This document shows, one piece after another, positions 34,486-40,481 of a stretch of 43,734 bases of DNA. The position numbers and the translations under genes were made by a program. The notes under the pieces were generated by a model, which was not told where the DNA came from, did not search any database, and saw only the letters and a list, made by a program, of their open reading frames with translations. The stretch covers positions 1-43,734 of the forward strand of contig JALNYD010000001.1 in NCBI GenBank assembly GCA_023230025.1, read 5' to 3'. The DNA is from Candidatus Cloacimonadota bacterium (lineage in GTDB: Bacteria; Cloacimonadota; Cloacimonadia; Cloacimonadales; Cloacimonadaceae). Every line of letters starts with the position of its first letter. Positions within the stretch are counted from its first letter, which is position 1.

Positions 34486-35319
34486 ATGGATTGGAATTGG
34501 TTTTTTTCATCTTTAGCTCAAAGTGGTGCAGCGCTAATTGGGATTATTGGAGCATTTCTAATCTCGAGAGTACTTAGCGAGAAAGATTTAAGTAACAGAA
34601 TTCTCTACGAATTTCGTGATATTGCATTCAAGAGGACGAATGTTCTAAATGACATTGATAATATACCCTTCGTATGGTACAATAGAAACACTATTCTTCA
34701 AAGCCAGGAATTCTGGGATAAGCTATTACAACTTGAGAGTGATAGCGGCGATGATCCCGAGACAATTGCTACAGAATGTCTATCGGGAGTATATGGATTA
34801 TACGATAGTCCCGATAATCTTAACTTTGCCACAAGACTAGTCCTAAGAAACAAGTCAATAGATGAGTATGAATATTCCGGCTGTTACTCTCCAATTTGTT
34901 CTGTTAGCTCCGATCAGATCGATAACATCCATAAGAACATTGAGAATTTAAGACATGAATGTAAAGTACTAATAAGAAAGTATGGGCTTATAAAGAATGA
35001 CATCAGTGGGTCGATAAAAAGGCTAAGAACTGTCAATGGAATAGTTATTCTGCTACTTTTTGGTTCATTAACATCAGTTTGTATACCCATAATGATGCTA
35101 CCAATGGAGATATCGGAATTGGGATTATTCGAGGCATTTTCATACAATTCATTATGGGCAAGAGGATCATTTGTAGGTGCATTATTCATTATAATTGTAA
35201 TCCTCTGTGTTATTCTTATGGCATCATTAAGAAAAGTACAAAAGAACTATATGAGAATTCTGAGAAAAATATCTGATAAGCACCTTAAGCTAAGTGGTTA
35301 TTGTAAATACTTCGATTAG
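34486..35319 (+). CDS. Three-helix membrane protein, putative effector partner
   Basis: The protein is 277 residues. The first membrane helix is at residues 8-29 (SLAQSGAALIGIIGAFLISR, rich in small residues). A soluble region of about 150 residues with a helical end follows, then helices at about 184-205 and 226-247 and a basic tail (SLRKVQKNYMRILRKISDK). The 'WNWFFSSLAQSGAALIGIIGAF' type start is shared by many short membrane proteins of unknown function; no named family could be assigned. Composition is AT-rich like the upstream DUF4062 gene. Spacing suggests one transcript, and the pairing of a cytoplasmic TIR-like protein with a membrane protein is a common defence arrangement. Confidence 0.7.
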   Translation: MDWNWFFSSLAQSGAALIGIIGAFLISRVLSEKDLSNRILYEFRDIAFKRTNVLNDIDNIPFVWYNRNTILQSQEFWDKLLQLESDSGDDPETIATECLSGVYGLYDSPDNLNFATRLVLRNKSIDEYEYSGCYSPICSVSSDQIDNIHKNIENLRHECKVLIRKYGLIKNDISGSIKRLRTVNGIVILLLFGSLTSVCIPIMMLPMEISELGLFEAFSYNSLWARGSFVGALFIIIVILCVILMASLRKVQKNYMRILRKISDKHLKLSGYCKYFD

Positions 35320-35335
35320 TATTAGCGATAGGGTA

Positions 35336-35401
35336 TTGACAAATCAGTGTCACAACCTGCCAAACTCGAGTCATGATTTGACAAATGAGTGTCACAAACT
35401 G
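35336..35401. promoter_or_regulatory. Pair of 24-base direct repeats with TGACA-N6-TGTCA palindromes
   Basis: Copies at 35336-35359 and 35378-35401 differ at two positions. Each holds a 16-base palindrome (TGACAAATCAGTGTCA and TGACAAATGAGTGTCA). The starts are 42 bases apart, four helical turns. A related motif, GAGTCACGATTTGACA then a TGACA-N7-TGTCA, occurs at 40349-40376. Repressor binding is inferred from the symmetry only. Confidence 0.6.
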
Positions 35402-35447
35402 AGGGCTTTTCCGCTGTTTTGTCAAAAGGCTGTTACAACGTGACACC

Positions 35448-35667
35448 CCAAATGTCATATAGCCATCACTGTGAAAAACAGGCATAAACCTTTATCCGGT
35501 GCAGAGATGCATATGACTGCTTTCGGAAACGTGTCACAGTGGTTTTAGACTTCCTAGGACTGGTTTATGACAGCTTTGTGTCAAAGATGGACTGATTTCA
35601 GACTGGTTCGGAACTGCCTGAATCTCAACGAAATAGACCAGATGGAAAGACTCGCAGTGTGAGTGGA
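35448..35667. repeat. 220-bp island repeat, copy A
   Basis: The same sequence recurs at 37738-37957 in the same orientation. The core (from CATAAACC at about 35483 to CTCGCAGTG at about 35659) matches at roughly 85-88% by eye, with little gapping. It contains stop codons in all frames and several TGTCA/TGACA half-sites. It follows the 3' end of the EreA-like gene, which lies on the minus strand. Confidence 0.85.
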
Positions 35668-35845
35668 ACACCCCGACAAGCATATCAAACCTCAGTCTAA
35701 ATGGAGTCTTTATACGGATTAGATTTATCGATGGCGAACAGATTAGTTCTGGCTTGTCTTAATGTTACGTTATGCCAGCCCTTCTGAGGTTGAGGTATCT
35801 TATCCTGGGAGTTAAATTTCTATCACATTGACACATTGAGCAAAT

Positions 35846-36907
35846 TTACCAGATGTCCGCCCATTTAGCGATGGCGCTGTTGATTTCGTCACAGCTTTTA
35901 TCTGTCATATCGTTAAAAGGTGCGAAATCGCGAAACTCCCGCAGATTGTCTTTATCTACAAAATCAGGGATTGGCGTCAGAGCTTTGAACTGGGAGAATT
36001 TGCAGGTATAGATCATGCCATCGGCTATGTCTTTCAAGCGGAATTCCTCATAACCCAAAGAGTAAAAGCTGTCATCTTGCAAATCGCCCACCGGGCTGCC
36101 TTGCAGGTCAAAAGCTAATTCGGAAAAGTGTGGACTTACTATCGTCTCGATAATGCCACCCCCGGGGGCCTGTTGGGCAACATCTGCTTTAATGGCATCC
36201 CAGGGATCGTAAAAGCAGATGTTACAAACTCTGTCTCCATACTGATCATAAAGATAGTTGCCAAAGCGGACCGTCTCGAAACTTGTGAAGACTTTGCAGC
36301 CATTCTCAATATTGAAACTCGGTTCGCGATAACGAGTGAAAGCGTGGTGAGAGCCCATGATGCCCAATACTTTGGTTACTCCGGGATGGTGATATGCATT
36401 TAACGCGTCCAGCCAATTCTTTTCGTTGCAGTCTTTCCAGATTAGTTTGACCTCCTCCTGATTGGGTATGCGGTTATTATCGCGGCATATCTGGTTGTAT
36501 AGCTTCCAATTGTATGGATCGTTTAAGCCAACGCAGCGGATTTGATTTGCAGGTGGGTTTATGCGGTTTTGCTGCCAAATCAACCTGAATATATCCTGAT
36601 ACTCCAAGTATCCCCAAAAGGCTTCCTGCCTAAGTGCGATCCGCTTTGCCAGCGGGACGTCGAACCAATCTTTGGTCAGCAACTCGTCGATTAGTGCTTG
36701 ATCCGCCCGACGGCCAAATTCCGTAGCCACTATCGTGATGCCATGATCCGGGAGCAAGGGTATCAAACGATGATACAGCTCAACTTGCTGGCGAATATAG
36801 TGCATTTCTCCCAAAAGCACAATCTCGTGATCCTCAAATTTTCCCAGAATGTAGTCTACTGGTAGCTTTCCTTCATTCATTAGATAGTTGCTAAGAACAC
36901 TATGCAT
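35846..36907 (-). CDS. EreA/ChaN (Tiki-TraB)-superfamily-like protein
   Basis: The protein is 353 residues without a signal peptide, with its start supported by GAGGT upstream. The N-terminal HEIVLLGEMHYIRQQVELY (residues 27-45) matches the 'vv.lGE.HG......' motif of erythromycin-esterase-like and ChaN-like proteins. VATEFGRRADQAL then supplies the second 'vEf' Glu motif, and GIMGSHHAFTRYR a later His pair where the family has its catalytic His. The C-terminal half differs from true macrolide esterases, so antibiotic inactivation should not be assumed. It lies 31 bases after the stop of an S24-repressor remnant and just before a 220-bp repeat copy, so it looks like cargo of an exchangeable unit. 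Confidence 0.6.
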   Translation of the reverse strand: MHSVLSNYLMNEGKLPVDYILGKFEDHEIVLLGEMHYIRQQVELYHRLIPLLPDHGITIVATEFGRRADQALIDELLTKDWFDVPLAKRIALRQEAFWGYLEYQDIFRLIWQQNRINPPANQIRCVGLNDPYNWKLYNQICRDNNRIPNQEEVKLIWKDCNEKNWLDALNAYHHPGVTKVLGIMGSHHAFTRYREPSFNIENGCKVFTSFETVRFGNYLYDQYGDRVCNICFYDPWDAIKADVAQQAPGGGIIETIVSPHFSELAFDLQGSPVGDLQDDSFYSLGYEEFRLKDIADGMIYTCKFSQFKALTPIPDFVDKDNLREFRDFAPFNDMTDKSCDEINSAIAKWADIW

Positions 36908-36938
36908 AATTCTACCTCGCTATACCATTAACCGTTAA

Positions 36939-37025
36939 TCACTCCATCCTCAGCTGCTTGACCTTAGTCCCGGACATCGAGATATCGTCCCCTTGCAGTG
37001 AATCCACTACCATGACGTCGCAGAG
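36939..37025 (-). pseudogene. S24/LexA-like peptidase, 3'-end remnant (copy 1)
   Basis: On the minus strand the frame reads CDVMVVDSLQGDDIS then MSGTKVKQLRME and stops at 36941-36939. It aligns with the end of the longer remnant at 40074 (RVQVVDSLQGDDILLIGTM then VMQLRLG), and the bases match at roughly 75% over about 75 positions. Only the last ~28 codons remain, so the link to the S24 fold rests on the longer copy. Confidence 0.6.
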
Positions 37026-37112
37026 ACGGCAAGACTACATTATTCATGTACTTTACTCCCTATCTGTGGTTGGAAATATACCCTAATCTCCATATTTATT
37101 ATGAAGTGCCAT

Positions 37113-37658
37113 TCAGGTGATAATCTCACTTATTCTGAACTTCAATTTTTGGTACTCAATCCCGTCGGTTTCCACCTTGCTGTATCTATCAATTATCTCA
37201 AAGCCAAGGCTAAGAGCAAGCTTCACCATTCGGGCATTACCGTTCCACGTTTCGCAATAGAGAAATTCTGGCTTTTTGCTTTGGAACAAGTACTTAATCC
37301 ACAATGTTAGGGCTTCTTTTCCGAATCCTTTGCCCCAAAAGCTTGTTTCAGCGATGTTAATACCTACTGACAGGAAATCTGGTTTGTTATCGATCAAATA
37401 TGATGTTACCCAGCCTATATGAGAGTCACCCACCCAGATTTCCATTCTGGTTTTGAGCCTTGAAGGTTCCTTTTGTATCCTAAGTTTAAGCCTGTCTAAA
37501 TAGCTTTGGGTGACATTACAGCTACTCTCCCAGGGTGCGTCCCATTTTTGCCATTCTGTTTCAGTAAAGAACCACCTCTCATAATCGTTCATATCGCCCT
37601 GGATGAGGTCGCGAAGAATTACATTTGGTCCTTTGATTATCAGGTTTTCATCGTGCAT
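37113..37658 (-). CDS. GNAT-family N-acetyltransferase (RimJ/RimL type)
   Basis: The protein is 181 residues. VILRDLIQGDMNDYERWF forms the first strand and helix. The GINIAETSFWGKGFGKEAL segment corresponds to the 'Gi.i....wGkGyGteAl' acetyl-CoA pyrophosphate loop. ETWNGNARMVKLALSLGFEIID is the classical 'v...N..A....eklGF...g' end of the RimJ/RimL-like group. Acceptor unknown; ribosomal protein, antibiotic and small-molecule acetylation are all possible. It stands between repeat copy B and the S24 remnant and is intact, unlike the GNAT fragment at 32237. Confidence 0.88.
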   Translation of the reverse strand: MHDENLIIKGPNVILRDLIQGDMNDYERWFFTETEWQKWDAPWESSCNVTQSYLDRLKLRIQKEPSRLKTRMEIWVGDSHIGWVTSYLIDNKPDFLSVGINIAETSFWGKGFGKEALTLWIKYLFQSKKPEFLYCETWNGNARMVKLALSLGFEIIDRYSKVETDGIEYQKLKFRISEIIT

Positions 37659-38033
37659 GCTTTATTGTTCCCAATATTAGTTTACAAACTCCATATATTC
37701 CATACGTGGACACGTCAAGTCAATTATTAAATGGCACCCAAAGTGTCAGACAGCGACCAGTATGACAGATCGACATAAACCCTTATCCGGTGGAGAGATG
37801 CGTAGGACTGCTTTCGGAAAGACGTCATAGTGGTTTTAGACTTCTTTGGACTGATTTGTGACAGCTTTGTGTCAAAGATGAGCTGATTTCAGACTGGTTT
37901 GGAACTGGCTGAATTTCAACAAAATAGACCAGTTGGAAAGACTCGCAGTGCCAGTGGGTAACGGGAGATGTGAAACAATATCAGAACTCTGAAAAGAGGC
38001 TTATGTTGCTTTTGATATAGCGCATATCATAGA
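37659..38033. other. Gene-free stretch holding 220-bp repeat copy B
   Basis: Besides the repeat (37738-37957) it contains an AT-rich upstream region of the GNAT gene with TTGACTTGACG on the minus strand. No gene is supported. Confidence 0.65.
37738..37957. repeat. 220-bp island repeat, copy B
   Basis: Direct repeat of 35448-35667; the copies begin 2,290 bases apart. Conserved landmarks in order include CTTATCCGGTG/TTTATCCGGTG, ACTGCTTTCGGAAA, GTGGTTTTAGACTTC, GACAGCTTTGTGTCAAAGAT, CTGATTTCAGACTGGTT and AAAGACTCGCAGTG. The divergence excludes a recent duplication. Confidence 0.85.
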
Positions 38034-38639
38034 TCATGCATATTCCAAAAGCAAGCTTGCAAGGTTGTATATTCTTGTGCCTATCTGTGGTAGAAGCCTA
38101 TGTTTTGGATTCACATCGAGTAACCGAGAGTTTTTAATGGCAATATCGGTTTTCGCAAAGTAGTCTATCTCATTTGAACCAGAAACACAGTTCGCATGAA
38201 TAGCCTGATTGATAGCACCCTTGGAACATAATACAGATTCATTATCTTTAACAGAATCTGCATCTTGATAATGCAGCAAGAGCCAAATCTCAAAGCAAGG
38301 ATTTGATAGGGCTACATCGAAATTTCTTTGATAGGCATCATCTACAGTCTTGGCAAGATTGGCACCCCAACGATCGGTATCAATAACTAGCCAGTATACA
38401 TAGTGTGCGGATATATCTGACTCGTTTTTTCTGATTGTTTTCTGGAAATCAATCACATAACCAATGACTGCATCTGGGCTAGAATGGGTTGATTCCCTAT
38501 CTATTACTCTTACTCTCGCCTGAGGGATCTTGTAGAATGAAATAAACTCCTGGAAGTATCTCTGTTCAGTTACGCTACCTTCAGTAAATATGAAGACTTT
38601 TCTAGGAATCAGGTTTTGTGGTTTGCGGGAGTATTTCAT
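38034..38639 (-). CDS. RloB-like TOPRIM-fold nuclease subunit (AbiLii type)
   Basis: The protein is 201 residues. KVFIFTEGSVTEQRYFQEF (residues 14-32) is the RloB signature with the TOPRIM Glu (Glu20), WLVIDTDRWG holds the DxD pair (Asp87, Asp89), and NPCFEIWLLLHYQ the 'P.FE.WlllHf' helix. Its ATG overlaps the stop of the ATPase gene (ATGA). ATPase plus TOPRIM pairs of this kind include AbiL (AbiLi/AbiLii) and, with a different TOPRIM protein, PARIS (AriA/AriB), where the ATPase restrains a nuclease that is released by phage proteins. The mechanism here is inferred from those families. All catalytic acids seem intact. Confidence 0.85.
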   Translation of the reverse strand: MKYSRKPQNLIPRKVFIFTEGSVTEQRYFQEFISFYKIPQARVRVIDRESTHSSPDAVIGYVIDFQKTIRKNESDISAHYVYWLVIDTDRWGANLAKTVDDAYQRNFDVALSNPCFEIWLLLHYQDADSVKDNESVLCSKGAINQAIHANCVSGSNEIDYFAKTDIAIKNSRLLDVNPKHRLLPQIGTRIYNLASLLLEYA

Positions 38640-39946
38640 TCTTCTTCCTCCTGACTTCTGATAACGGGGACTGCTCCATACAAGCCAGCTAAATAAGCTT
38701 TTTGAAGTGATTTATCATTTCGAACTTTAACGTAATCGTATAATGAGTATATTTCCGAAGCTTTCTTAAAGTTCTTTCTGACGAACCAAATTGAATCTCT
38801 TCTAATCAAATCTACATCCAAGAGTGTTGCATCATGAGTTGTAACGATCATTTGTGACTGATGATCTCTATTTGCCTTAAACAAGGTTTTGATAAACAAC
38901 TTGGAAACATTAGAGTGCAGGCTTCGATCGAGTTCATCAACTAGCACAATAGTATCTTGAAGGACTAACGTTAAAATCGGTATCAAATCAAACAGGCGAT
39001 TGGTCCCATCTGATTCTTCCGAAATTTTAAAACTGACTGACTCTCCAGTAGAAGGCATCTTATGTGAAATCTGTATTTTATATGCTTCTCGACTACCTTC
39101 TTGAAGACTAATGGAGTATCTATCATCCTGCTTTATAGTTAGGTTTTTTAATGAATCCAGTTTGAGTTTATCCCTGAGTTCAGTCGGTACTTTATCAAGA
39201 ACCTTATCAGCATCAATCCTCTCCACACTTATATCGTCGATGCCAACATCGCATATGCTCATTAACCGTCTGTATTCATTTAGTAGAAACTCATTGTTAA
39301 GTAGGACATTATACGATTGAAGCTCAGTATCTGGATATATGACTAATATCTTCTTAAACCATTCGTACACATTCCGGAATATATCTACATTCCTGTCAAT
39401 CAACTCTGATAAGAATAGCTTGTTTTCGGGGGTTCCCTTTAGTATAAAACTGATAAATACATCATCTCTATACTTCTCGTATTTCTCGCCGTATCTAATC
39501 TGATTCTTTGCTGCTTGATCGTAGGTCCTCTCATAGATCTCATGTTCCCCTGTAGAGTTGTTTTGCAAAAGCCACTCTCGAGTAATAGTATTAGCTTTTA
39601 TCTCAAACCCAAATCGGTAGATTTTTCGATCAATTAACATCTCAAATTCAAAAAAACTCGGTTTCTTAGGACATTCGGGACAGAGCTTAAAATATGTTGT
39701 TCTGCCTCTCAGTGGATTGGGCTCTTGCAGTACAATAGATGTGGCATAATGGATTGCTTTGATTAGATTTGATTTTCCTGCAGCGTTAGGACCGAATATA
39801 AAAGCTGACTTCAGAATATTGGGAATGTATCTGCTTTTCGATAACCAAAGCTGCTCCTTAAGATTCCCAACTTTCGATGCAAACAAATCCAACGATGTTT
39901 TATCATTGAAGGATAGGCAATTGGCAACAGAAAATCTGATAATCAT
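38636..39946 (-). CDS. AAA15-type ABC-like ATPase (RloA/AbiLi/AriA-like)
   Basis: The protein is 436 residues. It begins with the family start MIIRFSVANCLSFNDKTSLDL, then FIFGPNAAGKSNLIKAI, the Walker A (52-60). A large insertion of about 250 residues with a CPECP element (89-93) is followed by a SDGTNRLFDLIPIL signature-like segment (312-325), the Walker B DTIVLVDELDRSLHS (331-345) with catalytic Glu, and a switch His in MIVTTHDATLLD. These are features of OLD/AAA15 ATPases without their own nuclease domain. GGGAG lies 9 bases before the ATG. It is coupled to the RloB-like gene and forms an intact predicted phage-defence pair. Confidence 0.9.
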   Translation of the reverse strand: MIIRFSVANCLSFNDKTSLDLFASKVGNLKEQLWLSKSRYIPNILKSAFIFGPNAAGKSNLIKAIHYATSIVLQEPNPLRGRTTYFKLCPECPKKPSFFEFEMLIDRKIYRFGFEIKANTITREWLLQNNSTGEHEIYERTYDQAAKNQIRYGEKYEKYRDDVFISFILKGTPENKLFLSELIDRNVDIFRNVYEWFKKILVIYPDTELQSYNVLLNNEFLLNEYRRLMSICDVGIDDISVERIDADKVLDKVPTELRDKLKLDSLKNLTIKQDDRYSISLQEGSREAYKIQISHKMPSTGESVSFKISEESDGTNRLFDLIPILTLVLQDTIVLVDELDRSLHSNVSKLFIKTLFKANRDHQSQMIVTTHDATLLDVDLIRRDSIWFVRKNFKKASEIYSLYDYVKVRNDKSLQKAYLAGLYGAVPVIRSQEEEE

Positions 39947-40073
39947 CTGGCATCTCCCTTGTACACTTAGTGCGATATTTTCACATTAAGTGCATCTATA
40001 TGTTGACCACAAATATGGTCAAGGTTTATTTTGCTTACCAGTCTCCGTATGTGAGATACCTGATGTGGTCTTA
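39947..40073 (-). promoter_or_regulatory. Operator-like repeats upstream of the ATPase/TOPRIM operon
   Basis: Two 11-base direct repeats, ACACTTAGTGC (39963-39973) and ACATTAAGTGC (39983-39993), start 20 bases apart (two helical turns). A perfect palindrome TTGACCA-N6-TGGTCAA lies at 40003-40022. All sit between the S24 remnant's stop and the ATPase start, where a repressor would act. The binding protein is unknown. Confidence 0.5.
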
Positions 40074-40355
40074 TCACCCCAACCTCAACTGCATGACCAT
40101 CGTCCCAATCAGCAAGATATCATCTCCCTGCAAAGAATCGACCACCTGAACCCGGTAACCGGCGTTGAAGGGATGGAGTAGCACCTGCTGGTGCTGGTGA
40201 TCGAACTGGATCCGTTTGAGGGTGATACCATATTCACTCCCAGTGTTCATCTTTTTCGGCTTGACCGATACCCATTTGGGTGATAGTCTGCACCTGTGAA
40301 CAACGATGTTAGCCTGATTAGTCAGGTCAAGACATTTATATAGAATGTGAGTCAC
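40074..40355 (-). pseudogene. S24/LexA-like peptidase domain remnant (copy 2)
   Basis: The open frame of 93 codons lacks a normal N-terminus. Its C-terminal part carries WVSVKPKKMNTGSEYG, then ITLKRIQFDHQHQQVLLHP, FNAGYRVQVVDSL and LIGTMVMQLRLG. This is the last half of an S24 peptidase domain: the Lys of the TLKR motif equals the catalytic Lys of LexA/CI self-cleavage, followed by the 'lhp.N..y.v' and 'iiGtvv..lR' strands. The helix-turn-helix domain and the Ser nucleophile are not visible upstream, so the gene is broken at its 5' side. Its final ~28 codons recur at 36939-37025. Confidence 0.6.
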
Positions 40356-40376
40356 GATTTGACATTTCAGGTGTCA
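40349..40376. promoter_or_regulatory. Border palindrome related to that at 35336-35401
   Basis: GAGTCACGATTTGACA (40349-40364) differs by one base from GAGTCATGATTTGACA at 35368-35383, and TGACA-N7-TGTCA (40360-40376) repeats the palindrome with one extra spacer base. It marks the right edge of the region containing the S24 remnants. Confidence 0.5.
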
Positions 40377-40417
40377 CTTTATTCTAAAAATGGGGGAATA
40401 CCAGCCCGAGATTTCAC

Positions 40418-40446
40418 TTGACAGGATATCTCTCTGCAAGTATTTA
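40418..40446 (+). promoter_or_regulatory. Candidate sigma-70-type promoter for the secreted-protein gene
   Basis: TTGACA (40418-40423) and TATTTA (40441-40446) are 17 bases apart, about 35 bases before the chosen ATG at 40482. The -35 box is a perfect match and the -10 box is 4 of 6. Confidence 0.55.
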
Positions 40447-40481
40447 TGTTAGCATCATAACAACCTATAGTGAGGTACCCC

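Larger units (their letters stand above)
35320..35845. other. Gene-free stretch holding border palindromes and 220-bp repeat copy A
   Basis: No gene is supported. From left to right it holds two 24-base direct repeats each containing TGACA-N6-TGTCA, further TGACA/TGTCA half-sites, the 220-bp repeat (35448-35667), and a distant AACCTCAG/CTGAGGTT pair (35688-35695, 35784-35791). Confidence 0.7.

Noticed and set aside
35846..36907. Calling this gene a macrolide (erythromycin) esterase
   Set aside because: Only the GE-x-H type superfamily motif and some later residues match; the C-terminal half does not resemble characterised esterases.
30447..37072. A 16-base exact match, TCCCTATCTGTGGTTG, at 30447-30462 and 37057-37072
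   Set aside because: One copy is inside the EIIA coding sequence and the other is between genes. No further similarity flanks either, so chance is the simplest reading.
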